Shown here piece after piece: positions 1 through 8,261 of a stretch of 64,000 nucleotides of DNA. A program made the translations under genes and the position numbers. This DNA is from Maribacter huludaoensis (lineage in GTDB: Bacteria; Bacteroidota; Bacteroidia; Flavobacteriales; Flavobacteriaceae): assembly GCF_029350945.1 (NCBI RefSeq), contig NZ_JARKMS010000001.1, positions 958,313 through 1,022,312 of the forward strand, read 5' to 3'. The notes under the pieces were generated by a model. That model searched no databases. It saw only the letters and a list, made by a program, of their open reading frames with translations, and had not been told where the DNA came from. Position 1 is the first letter of the stretch. The number at the start of each line of letters is the position of its first letter.

Positions 1-366
1 TATAGGTACTACAAAATACTTAAACCCCGCAGCTTTGGCATCTGCCATCATTTTATCGGCATTGTCAAGGGTAACCGCGCTTTGGTGCGTACTGATCGAT
101 TTCAATTTTAAAGATTTTAATAAACCTTTAAAATCAGATGGTGTCATACCATAATATTTTCCATCTTCATAACCGGCGGCTTCAATATTTTTGTAGCCGG
201 CATCTGCTACAGCCTGTAGCGTAGCTTTGGCGTCTTTACCCATGTCATCTCTGACCGTATAAAGGGCAAGGCCACCAAATTTCTTTTGGGCATAGGTGGT
301 TACCGTGCCTAGCATAAAAATGGCAATAGCCATGCATTTAAATAAGTTGTTTGTTGAATTTTTCAT
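1..366 (-). CDS. Secreted sugar phosphate isomerase/epimerase-like protein (partial, N-terminal part)
   Basis: The frame opens at ATG (complement of 364-366) and runs off the left edge after 122 codons. It starts with a hydrophobic signal peptide (about residues 1-26, ending near TTYAQ), so the product is probably exported. The mature part (KFGGLALYTVRDDM, then YKNIEAAGYEDGKYYGM and ISTHQS) matches the start of the xylose-isomerase-like TIM barrel found in many exported Bacteroidota 'sugar phosphate isomerase/epimerase' proteins. The substrate cannot be told. It lies 29 bp downstream of the Nudix-type regulator in the same direction, so the two may be cotranscribed. The C-terminal half and the metal ligands are outside the window. 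Confidence 0.8.
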   Translation of the reverse strand, partial: MKNSTNNLFKCMAIAIFMLGTVTTYAQKKFGGLALYTVRDDMGKDAKATLQAVADAGYKNIEAAGYEDGKYYGMTPSDFKGLLKSLKLKSISTHQSAVTLDNADKMMADAKAAGFKYFVVPI

Positions 367-395
367 TGTTGTTGTATAAAGTGTGAATATTATTT

Positions 396-1097
396 TTATT
401 GTTTAAAGCTATATAGATAAGGAGCTTTGTGTGCCTTGCCCTCAAAAAGTTTTTCATGTCGCTCTAAAATATCAAGAGACAGCATTTTACGTTGAAAACT
501 GGTTCGTCTTAAGGTTTCGCCCAAAATAGCCTCAAAAACTTGTTGTAACTGTTTCATTGTAAATTTTTGGGGTAGTAGGTTCATACCTATCAATTTCTCG
601 CTAATGTTGTTACGAAGTACTTCCAGGGCCTTTTCAACAATTTCGTTATGGTCCATCATTAACTTGGGTACCTTGTTTATATCATGCCAACCAATACTAT
701 CTGAAAGGTGATCCGGTTTAGGGTTTACATCTTCATAATTAATAAGGGCGTAATGGCCAACGGTAACAAAGCGTTCCATCATCCATTTATTTTTTTCCAA
801 ATTCTTATTGTTTGCCTCTAAAATGCGACGCGTGGCCTCAGGATCGGTTCTATCTAATTTTCCGAAAATCTGAAATTGATCTAAATACACATTTTTGAGT
901 CCGGTACGTTCTTCTACTCCCTTGTTTACGGCATCCTGTAAACTTTGGTTTTTTTTGACATAGCCTCCCGGAAGTGCAAACAAGCCCGTATTGTGATATT
1001 CTAAAATGAGTATTTTTAACGTCTTTCCATTAAACCCGAATATTACACAGTCATAAGAAAGGTGAGGAATGAATTTCATATTTTTAGCGCCTTTCAT
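396..1097 (-). CDS. Nudix-domain transcriptional regulator (AraR/NrtR-like)
   Basis: A 233-residue protein with an N-terminal Nudix fold (about residues 7-140) and a C-terminal winged-helix-like region (about 150-230). This is the architecture of NrtR and the Bacteroidota AraR sugar regulators. The Nudix box is degenerate: GGYVKKNQSLQDAV is followed by KGVEERTGL, where a hydrolase would have REXXEEXG, so the catalytic Arg-Glu pair is absent. That favours a ligand-sensing role over pyrophosphohydrolase activity. The downstream gene is an exported sugar isomerase, so a sugar-derived effector is plausible. ATG at 1097 or ATG at 1079 (MKFIPHLSYD) could be the start; the second aligns better with the domain edge. 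Confidence 0.8.
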   Translation of the reverse strand: MKGAKNMKFIPHLSYDCVIFGFNGKTLKILILEYHNTGLFALPGGYVKKNQSLQDAVNKGVEERTGLKNVYLDQFQIFGKLDRTDPEATRRILEANNKNLEKNKWMMERFVTVGHYALINYEDVNPKPDHLSDSIGWHDINKVPKLMMDHNEIVEKALEVLRNNISEKLIGMNLLPQKFTMKQLQQVFEAILGETLRRTSFQRKMLSLDILERHEKLFEGKAHKAPYLYSFKQ

Positions 1098-1298
1098 TAA
1101 TGAATTTGATAATTCTAGCTTGCATTTTTCAAATAAAGCACAAAATATAGTCTTATCAAAGTATTAATGTTATTAAATGAGACAATAGGTAGAGGGGTAC
1201 CATTGTCAATTAAATTTACTGGAATCTGTATGTTCCGCTAGGCAACAATATAGTGTTATTTTAAAATAAAACGGATCGGCAATTTAGGGAGATGTAAT

Positions 1299-2117
1299 TT
1301 AATGTTCACCGACTTTTTCTTTTCCAAGTTCTACTGCACGCTCAAAGGCTGCAAAGGCCGCATCCTTGATCAATTCACCTACATTATTGTTTTCCATAGA
1401 ATCTAGGGCCGCACGGGTTGTACCGCCTTTGCTGGCAACTTTGTCCATCCAGGAATTTGGCGAAAGTTCATTTTGGTTGAATAATTCAATAGCTCCCGTA
1501 AAGGTCTGTGCAACCAATATTTTAGAGACATTGGGCGTAAAGCCCATTTTTAAAGCAGCTTCCATCATGCTTTGCATAAAGTAGAATACGTAGGCAGGTC
1601 CGCTACCGGAAATACCCGTAGAGGCATCTATAAAATTCTCATCGCTCACCAAAACGGATTTACCTGTGGTATCCAACAGGCTTTCTATGGTCAACAGTTC
1701 AATTCTAGTGACATCTTCTGCGGCAACGAAAGAAGTTAGTCCCTTACCGATCTGTGCCGGCAAGTTGGGCATGGCACGTACTATTTTTGTGAGTCCCGTT
1801 AAGCTTTTAATGGTTTCCATGGTCACGCCTGCCATTATGGAAATAAGAATTTGACCAGGTTTAACCAGGGGTTTCAATTTTAGAAATACACTTTCTGCAT
1901 GATAAGGTTTTACGGCTATAAAAATAATATCGGCCTGGGGAGCACAATTTTTTAGATCGTCAAAAGCATCAAATTGGGGATTTTCCCGTAATGCCTCCAA
2001 CTTTTCTTCAGAAGTGTCCAGCACCATTATATTTCTCTTCTTAAGTAATTTTGATTTAGACATGCCTTCTGCATATGTTAGGCCCATATTGCCGGCTCCT
2101 ATTACTAATATCTTCAT
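1299..2117 (-). CDS. proC: Pyrroline-5-carboxylate reductase
   Basis: NAD(P)H-dependent reduction of 1-pyrroline-5-carboxylate to proline in the cytoplasm. The start is taken at ATG 2117, giving 272 residues beginning MKILVIGAGNMG, the Rossmann GxGxxG motif that normally opens the family. The 14-codon upstream extension begins at TTG and is unlikely. Other family signatures are the SIMAGV block, IVRAMPNLPAQIGKG, and the C-terminal motif with TGISGSGPAYVF followed by VASKGGTTRAALDSM. Length is typical. No other proline biosynthesis gene is adjacent, so it seems to be a single-gene unit. Confidence 0.95.
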   Translation of the reverse strand: MKILVIGAGNMGLTYAEGMSKSKLLKKRNIMVLDTSEEKLEALRENPQFDAFDDLKNCAPQADIIFIAVKPYHAESVFLKLKPLVKPGQILISIMAGVTMETIKSLTGLTKIVRAMPNLPAQIGKGLTSFVAAEDVTRIELLTIESLLDTTGKSVLVSDENFIDASTGISGSGPAYVFYFMQSMMEAALKMGFTPNVSKILVAQTFTGAIELFNQNELSPNSWMDKVASKGGTTRAALDSMENNNVGELIKDAAFAAFERAVELGKEKVGEH

Positions 2118-2159
2118 GAATTTAATTTTAATTATTGGATGGTATGTGTAGCTGTTCAA

Positions 2160-2375
2160 TTAGATGAACAACATCTTGTCAACAGCATTGTTCTTGCGTC
2201 TGTAATATATTTGTCTGTAGGTATGCAAGGTTTTAATAGGTATTCCTAAAAAGTATTTTGTAATAGAGGTTACTTTAGACTTTTTTAAACCATTTCGTGT
2301 TCTGTACAATTCTTTGGTATTGCTTTCTCTTTTAATGTAAATAAATTTCATGTAGCTCTGTTTTAATAGTAACAT
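2160..2375 (-). CDS. Small basic protein of unknown function (doubtful)
   Basis: A 71-codon frame beginning at ATG 2375 (alternative ATG 2351), rich in Lys, Arg and Tyr, with no recognisable domain, signal peptide or membrane segment. It lies between the sigma factor and proC on the same strand and ends 42 bp before the proC start. It could be a genuine small protein, the leader of proC, or a chance frame. I do not recognise a family. If it is not real, 2118-2477 holds no gene. Confidence 0.3.
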   Translation of the reverse strand: MLLLKQSYMKFIYIKRESNTKELYRTRNGLKKSKVTSITKYFLGIPIKTLHTYRQIYYRRKNNAVDKMLFI

Positions 2376-2477
2376 AACATAAGCAATTGCAACTCCAAAT
2401 TAAAGCTGTTAAGTTTATGTTATTCTGTTTTAAGGGGGTACTTGTAATTGGGCTGTACCTGTTTTTCTAAGGTAATA

Positions 2478-3338
2478 CTATAGATAGGCACGTAGTATTT
2501 CCGTATTAGAGGTACGGCGAAGTGATTTTAGCCCTTTATCCTTTATTTGACGTACACGCTCCCTGGTAACGTCAAAGACTTCGCCTATTTCAACTAGGCT
2601 CATGGCAGGCTGATTTCCTAGACCGAAGAATAGGCGAAGAACATCGCCTTGTCTTTCAGGAATTTTTCTTAGCACTTGATCAATGTCCGTTTCCAAAGAT
2701 TCTGCCATCATCTGCTTGTCCGGGCTATTGAGTTGGGTAGATTCCAGTACATTATAAAGAGAAGATGATTCCCCTTCCTTAAAAGGAGCATCCAATGAAA
2801 CCGATTTACCGGAATTTTTCATGGAGCTTTTTACTTTAGAAACATGGATGTCCAACTCCTGTGCAACCTCAGAAGCACTAGGGGGTCTTTCGTTTGCTTG
2901 TTCTAAAGCAGAATATACCTGATAGATTTTGGAGTTCACCGCAATTTTGTTCTGTGGTAAACGAATGAGTCGAGATTTGTTCGATAATGCCTGTAAAATA
3001 GATTGGCGGATCCACCAAACGGCATAGGATATAAATTTGAATCCCCTGGTTTCATCAAAACGTTTAGCGGCCTTTACAAGTCCTAAATTACCTTCATTGA
3101 TGAGGTCCGTTAGGCGTAACCCTCTATTTTGATATTGTTTAGCCGCAGATACCACGAACCTTAAGTTGGCACTGACCAATTTATCTAGCGCTTTTTGATC
3201 ACCCTCACGAATCTTCTTTGCCAGCTCTACTTCTTCATCTGCAGTAATTAAATCTATTTTACTGATTTCCTGAAAATATTTTTCCAATGATTTGGCATCT
3301 CTGTTCGTAATTTGTTTGGTGATCTTTAATTGTCGCAT
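2478..3338 (-). CDS. RpoD-family RNA polymerase sigma factor (divergent paralogue)
   Basis: A 286-residue sigma-70 factor starting at ATG 3338 (MRQLKITKQITNRD), the usual N-terminus of the Bacteroidota primary sigma factor without the long region 1.1. Region 1.2 (LEKYFQEISK), region 2 (DLINEGNLGLVKAAKRFDET, then YAVWWIRQSILQAL), region 3 and the region 4 helix-turn-helix (EIGEVFDVTRERVRQIKDKG) are all present. Several positions that are near invariant in the housekeeping RpoD of this group differ, for example SNKSRLIRLPQNK after the region 2.4 helix and FGLGNQPAMSLVEIG before the HTH. A second, alternative group-2 sigma factor is therefore more likely than the primary one. A 17-codon upstream extension was rejected. 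Confidence 0.85.
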   Translation of the reverse strand: MRQLKITKQITNRDAKSLEKYFQEISKIDLITADEEVELAKKIREGDQKALDKLVSANLRFVVSAAKQYQNRGLRLTDLINEGNLGLVKAAKRFDETRGFKFISYAVWWIRQSILQALSNKSRLIRLPQNKIAVNSKIYQVYSALEQANERPPSASEVAQELDIHVSKVKSSMKNSGKSVSLDAPFKEGESSSLYNVLESTQLNSPDKQMMAESLETDIDQVLRKIPERQGDVLRLFFGLGNQPAMSLVEIGEVFDVTRERVRQIKDKGLKSLRRTSNTEILRAYL

Positions 3339-3668
3339 AGAATAATTTAAGGTTAAACTATAACATAGTATAATTTTGATAAAACACAAGAAATTGACCC
3401 GTTTTATGATTTATTTGACTGTTTTAAGTGGATTTTGAACTGTTTTTAAGCTAAAATGGATAGTTTTTAAAATTTATACAGTGCTTGTTTTCACATTTCT
3501 TTCAATGGAACCTTAATGATTTACATATACGGGGTATACTTTGCTACACATTTGCATAAGTAGCATTCTTCCTTAATATAAATATACATGCCATGATTAT
3601 CTTTTATGGTTTACACTGCTGATATTAAAGCCTTGATTTTTATTTTTGGGTAAACTACCTGTCACACT
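3339..3668. other. Intergenic region between divergent sigma factor and propeller gene
   Basis: 330 bp, very AT-rich, with no convincing frame or hairpin. An exact Bacteroidota -7 box (TATTTTTG, 3641-3648, plus strand) lies 20 bp before the propeller gene, but no TTG -33 element sits at the usual spacing, so the promoter call is weak. Nothing else was recognised. Confidence 0.5.
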
Positions 3669-6600
3669 ATGAAAATTCGCTTTAGTATCTTATTCTTCGC
3701 ATTTGCCATGACTGCACCATTTGCGATCGGGCAAAAGATAGACTTCTCTACACTTAAAAACCTGAAAATACGCAATGTGGGCCCCGCAAATATGAGCGGT
3801 CGTATCACGGCAATAGATGTGGTAACGGATCATCCAAAGACGATGTTCGTTGGGGCGGCTTCTGGCGGCGTTTGGAAATCGGAAAATGGAGGTTCTGCAT
3901 GGAAGCCTGTCTTTGATGAACAGCCAACGCAAAATATAGGGGCGCTTGCCATACAACAAAATGACCCTAATGTCATTTGGGTAGGTACGGGCGAAGGTAA
4001 TCCCCGTAATTCCATGAATTTAGGTATGGGCGTTTTTAAAAGTACGGATGGCGGAAAAACCTGGAAGCACATGGGGCTTAAAGACACTAAAACTATACAT
4101 AGAATACGTATTGATCCAAACGATGCTAACATTGTTTACGTAGGGGCAATGGGCGATCCTTTTACGGAAAATGAGCATAGGGGCTTATATAAAACTGTTG
4201 ATGGCGGGTTGCATTGGGAAAAGATTTTATACTCCTATACCACGTCCGGTATTGCAGATCTGGTCATGCATCCTACAAATTCTAAAAAGCTATTTGCAGC
4301 GCTATACCAACATAAACGTACGCCTTATTATTTTACATCGGGCGGAGAAGGTTCCGGATTTTATGTAACTGATGATGCCGGTGCACATTGGCGAAAGCTA
4401 GATGAGAAAAATGGATTGCCTTCTGGTGATCTAGGAAGAATAGGTATTGCCATTGCACCTTCTAAACCAGATAGGATCTATGCAAAAATAGAAGCAAAGA
4501 AAAATGCAATTTACCGAAGCGATGATGGAGGTGCCAGTTGGGAAATGATCAATGATAATCCAAAATTTGCCAATAATAGGCCCTTTTATTTTCAAGACCT
4601 AGCGGTAGATTCGGAAGACCCGGACAGAGTCTATAATATATATCAGCCATTATCGGTCAGTTATGATGGTGCCGCAACTTTTGATACAGTACCTATGATA
4701 CCCGCTGATGAGACAAAGGGCATTCATGCAGATTTTCATGCCTTTTGGGTAAATCCTAAAGATGCCGAACATTTTATCATTGGTGGAGACGGCGGTCTGG
4801 GCATAACCCAAGATCATGGCAAAAGTTGGTACTTTCCGGAAACCATACCGGTGGCGCAATTTTATCATGTGGGCGTAGATAACGATACGCCTTACAATGT
4901 GTACGGAGGTATGCAGGACAATGGCAATTGGTCCGGGCCTTCCTATACCTGGAAAAGAGGTGGGATTAGAACGTTGTACTGGCAGTATTTGGTAGGTGGT
5001 GATGGGTTTGATATTTCTCCCGATCCGGATAATTCTAGATTTGGTTATGGTTCCTCCCAAAACGGAGATTTATACAGGTATGACAAATTAACCGGTTATT
5101 ATGTAAGTATAAAACCACCGTCAGAAGATATAAACGTTCCATTACGTTTTAACTGGAACGCAGCTTTTGCAAGAGACCCCAAAAATGACAATGCAGCTTA
5201 TTACGGGTCTCAATTTGTACACGTAACCAAAGATAAAGGGGCAACATGGAAAATTATTTCGCCAGATTTAACGACCAATAATCCCGAGCACCAAAAACCT
5301 GATTATGGAGGGTTGACCTTGGATGTTTCCGGTGCAGAGCGCTATAATGCAATTTTAAGTATTGCACCAAGTTCTTTGAACGAACGTATTGTTTGGGTAG
5401 GTACGGATGATGGACAAGTACAACTAACTACCGATGGCGGAAAAAAATGGAAAAATATAACCTCTAAGGTAAAGGGTATGCCAAACGAAGGTTGGATTGC
5501 CCAAATAGAGGCTTCTCGTTATAATGAAAATTCTGCATGGATGGTCGTCAACAATTATAGAAAGGGTGATTATGAACCCTACGTTTTTAAAACGGATGAT
5601 CTAGGCAAAACATGGAAACGTGTAGCGGATAATACTATGGTAAAAGGCTATGCCTTAAGTATAATACAGGATCCGGTAGAACCAAATTTGGTCTTTTTGG
5701 GCACGGAGAACGGATTATGGATAAGCATTGATGAAGGGGCAACATGGTCTCAATTTAAAAACGGATTTCCTTCAGTATCAACCATGGATCTTAAAATTCA
5801 AGAGAAAGAATCCGCTTTGATCGTTGGTACGTTTGGAAGGGCAATTTGGGTTTTGGATGATTTGTCCGCCTTACGTGAAATTGCGGCAAACAGGTTAAAG
5901 TTGGGCTTAACCGCACTGCCTATGAATGATGCCGTACAGGTAAAAGGTTTGTTCATAAATCCGCCAGGAAATATTTGGACAGGTTTTCATACCACTTTTG
6001 AAGGGGAAAATAAGGTATTTCAGAAGACTAAAATTCCCTTTTACCTTACGGACGAGCCTACCAAAGAAACTAAGGTAACCGCCATGATCTATGATCAAAA
6101 AGATAGATTAATCAATACAGTTGAGACCAAGGAATTGACCAAAGGTTTAAATTATATGATCTGGAAATTAGATGAAACGGCATCTTCCTTGCCAGGTTCG
6201 TGGACAGATGATTTTTCTAGGGATATACCAGTGTTGCCGGGGGAATATACCATCGTCTTAGAGCAAGGTACTTATGCCGATACTACAAAGGTTACCGTAG
6301 TTGCAGATCCTAGATTTGAAGTATTGCCAAGTGTAGATAAAGCATTGTATGATTATAAAAAAGAAGTAGATGCTCAAGTAGAAATTTTGTCAAATGACTT
6401 AAAGAATATTGATGCCAAGAGCAAGAAAATAGCTGATTGGCTATCTAAAATACAAGCATCTAATAATGATCTTAATCAGGTATTGATAGGTAAGCTAGAA
6501 AAAATGGAACAGTCCTTAAAAGAATTACGGGCAAAAGGTAAGACCCCAAAACCAGATAGGCAAGTAGGGGCTTGGCAATCATTTGACACAACGCCCTATT

Positions 6601-6791
6601 CAAAAATAAAAGACGCATTACGTATTGCGGCCGCACAGAACAACGAACCTTCTGTTCAGCATCAAGAAATTCTTGGGCAAGCAAAAAAACTTGTCGCGGA
6701 GTTTTCTAAGACCGTATCTAATTTTATGGAAGACTACTGGGTTCCTTTTCAAGAAAATATTGAAAAAGGCAATACCATTTTGAAAGATTGA
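3669..6791 (+). CDS. Exported multi-repeat Asp-box (sortilin/VPS10-like) beta-propeller protein
   Basis: 1040 residues with a cleavable signal peptide (about 1-21, ending AIGQ). Residues 30-740 hold about a dozen Asp-box hairpins with the pattern S/T-x-D-x-G-x-x-W, such as SENGGSAW, STDGGKTW, TVDGGLHW, SDDGGASW, TQDHGKSW, TKDKGATW, TTDGGKKW and SIDEGATW. This is typical of two stacked seven-bladed propellers annotated as 'glycosyl hydrolase/VPS10-like'. The last 200 residues look alpha-helical with a coiled-coil tendency. Enzyme activity is not established for this family; Asp-boxes are structural and do not prove a hydrolase. No T9SS sorting domain is visible at the C-terminus. It is transcribed alone, converging on the next operon. 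Confidence 0.8.
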   Translation: MKIRFSILFFAFAMTAPFAIGQKIDFSTLKNLKIRNVGPANMSGRITAIDVVTDHPKTMFVGAASGGVWKSENGGSAWKPVFDEQPTQNIGALAIQQNDPNVIWVGTGEGNPRNSMNLGMGVFKSTDGGKTWKHMGLKDTKTIHRIRIDPNDANIVYVGAMGDPFTENEHRGLYKTVDGGLHWEKILYSYTTSGIADLVMHPTNSKKLFAALYQHKRTPYYFTSGGEGSGFYVTDDAGAHWRKLDEKNGLPSGDLGRIGIAIAPSKPDRIYAKIEAKKNAIYRSDDGGASWEMINDNPKFANNRPFYFQDLAVDSEDPDRVYNIYQPLSVSYDGAATFDTVPMIPADETKGIHADFHAFWVNPKDAEHFIIGGDGGLGITQDHGKSWYFPETIPVAQFYHVGVDNDTPYNVYGGMQDNGNWSGPSYTWKRGGIRTLYWQYLVGGDGFDISPDPDNSRFGYGSSQNGDLYRYDKLTGYYVSIKPPSEDINVPLRFNWNAAFARDPKNDNAAYYGSQFVHVTKDKGATWKIISPDLTTNNPEHQKPDYGGLTLDVSGAERYNAILSIAPSSLNERIVWVGTDDGQVQLTTDGGKKWKNITSKVKGMPNEGWIAQIEASRYNENSAWMVVNNYRKGDYEPYVFKTDDLGKTWKRVADNTMVKGYALSIIQDPVEPNLVFLGTENGLWISIDEGATWSQFKNGFPSVSTMDLKIQEKESALIVGTFGRAIWVLDDLSALREIAANRLKLGLTALPMNDAVQVKGLFINPPGNIWTGFHTTFEGENKVFQKTKIPFYLTDEPTKETKVTAMIYDQKDRLINTVETKELTKGLNYMIWKLDETASSLPGSWTDDFSRDIPVLPGEYTIVLEQGTYADTTKVTVVADPRFEVLPSVDKALYDYKKEVDAQVEILSNDLKNIDAKSKKIADWLSKIQASNNDLNQVLIGKLEKMEQSLKELRAKGKTPKPDRQVGAWQSFDTTPYSKIKDALRIAAAQNNEPSVQHQEILGQAKKLVAEFSKTVSNFMEDYWVPFQENIEKGNTILKD

Positions 6792-6809
6792 TCAAAAAAC
6801 TAAAAAGAG

Positions 6810-8258
6810 CTATGGTAGTATAGCTTCGGCTTCAATTTCTACCATATAACCATTGCCTACCAGTTTGGCTTCTACCAGGGTATTTGCAGGGTTTATTCCT
6901 TTAAACCGTTCGCCATGAGCTCTTGCAATAGGTTCCCAATCTTTTAGTTCGTTGACGAAAATACGTGTTCTAACCACGTCTTCAAGTTTACCGCCAAAGG
7001 AAGTGATTACGCCTTCTATTTTATCAATTATAAAATGGGTCTGGGCAGCGGCATCGTTACCGCCGATCATTAAGTTGCCGTGTGTAGCGGTGGTGCCAGA
7101 AACATGGATGTTTTTACCAAGTTTAATGGCTCTGCAATAACCTGCATATTCTTCCCATTCGGTACCACTAAAAATCTGTTCTTTATTTTCTCCCGTTTTT
7201 AACGGGGTAAAAGCTTTGGGAATAGTTTCCAAGTGGTCGCTGAGATCACCCGATGCGGTCAGGAAGGGAGGTTTTCTGTACTCGTCACCGCAATCTCCAG
7301 GTATGTCTTTCAATTGAAGTTGTGCCTTTTTAATATCGTTGATATCATCCGCATCAAGTTGAATGTCCAACATTTTTCTATTATCGTCAATATGCTCGCT
7401 TTCTCCCAAACGGGCGCCTACAATAACAGCGGCAACGGCTTCACCTTCTAAGATGAACCTACTTGCAATATTTGCGATGGAAGCATTATGTTTATCTGCA
7501 ATTTTTTTTACGGTCCGCAATAACTTTTGGTACGGTTCCCATCCGCCGGCGGCATCAATAAAACGTTTGTATTTCATTTGTGACCATGTAGTCAGTTCCT
7601 TTTTGGTGGGCTCGGTTTTGTTTAACCATTTATCGGTTAAAAATCCGCCTGCCAAAGTCCCGAACGTCAATAGTTTTACATTATACTCACGGCATACTTT
7701 TGCCATTTGCCCGTTCGCCCTTTGGTCTATCAATGAATGGCAAATTTGATTGCTAACAATAGGGATACCGCTTGCCAGGGCAATTCTTAAATGTGCGGCA
7801 TCAAAATTGGTGACCCCAATATGTTTGATCAAACCCTCTTCCTGTAGTTCTTTTAAATATAAGAGGCCATCTAACCAACTGGCATCGGGGTAGTACCACG
7901 CATGAAATTGCAAAAGGTCTATGCTGGATTGTTGCATTCTGTCAAGTGCAGTCCGTATGGCAGCTCTGACATCTTTACGGGAAATTTTTCCGGGTTTTGG
8001 AACCCATTTGGTAAATAGCTGCACGCTATCTTTATCCGCTAGGTTATTTTTAAAGGTACCGGCAATTATTTCACTGGAGCCGTAGTGGTCTGCCATATCA
8101 AAAGAAGTGAGACCGGCATCTAGATAAGGCTTCATGTACTTGGCCGTTGCAACAGGGTCCAAGGTATTGCCGTTACGCTCCATATCCGCAATTTGCCATA
8201 AGCCCGTAACCACTCTGGAAATCTCTAAATCTTTTGCTAATTCAATTGTTGTTCGCAT
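6810..8258 (-). CDS. Aldo/keto reductase fused to a C-terminal RidA/YjgF-family domain
   Basis: 482 residues. Residues 1-330 form an aldo/keto reductase barrel with the tetrad visible as D54 and Y59 (FDMADHYG), K84 (LFTKW) and H119 (LLQFHAW). Residues about 360-482 are a Rid-family domain (GYCRAIKLGKNIHVSGTTAT, then VVRTRIFVNEL, ending VEIEAEAILP). In RidA the arginine that binds the substrate carboxylate lies in a PARS motif; here that segment reads PANT, with Asn near residue 459, so classic 2-aminoacrylate deaminase activity is not expected. The gene begins 3 bp after the amino-acid permease stop, so it is probably translated from the same message. The fused protein may act on an imine or carbonyl product of amino-acid breakdown; this is inference. 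Confidence 0.85.
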   Translation of the reverse strand: MRTTIELAKDLEISRVVTGLWQIADMERNGNTLDPVATAKYMKPYLDAGLTSFDMADHYGSSEIIAGTFKNNLADKDSVQLFTKWVPKPGKISRKDVRAAIRTALDRMQQSSIDLLQFHAWYYPDASWLDGLLYLKELQEEGLIKHIGVTNFDAAHLRIALASGIPIVSNQICHSLIDQRANGQMAKVCREYNVKLLTFGTLAGGFLTDKWLNKTEPTKKELTTWSQMKYKRFIDAAGGWEPYQKLLRTVKKIADKHNASIANIASRFILEGEAVAAVIVGARLGESEHIDDNRKMLDIQLDADDINDIKKAQLQLKDIPGDCGDEYRKPPFLTASGDLSDHLETIPKAFTPLKTGENKEQIFSGTEWEEYAGYCRAIKLGKNIHVSGTTATHGNLMIGGNDAAAQTHFIIDKIEGVITSFGGKLEDVVRTRIFVNELKDWEPIARAHGERFKGINPANTLVEAKLVGNGYMVEIEAEAILP

Positions 8259-8261
8259 CTT

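Noticed and set aside
3669-6791. Sialidase call for the Asp-box protein
   Set aside because: Asp-boxes are structural, and no sialidase Arg triad or FRIP motif was found.
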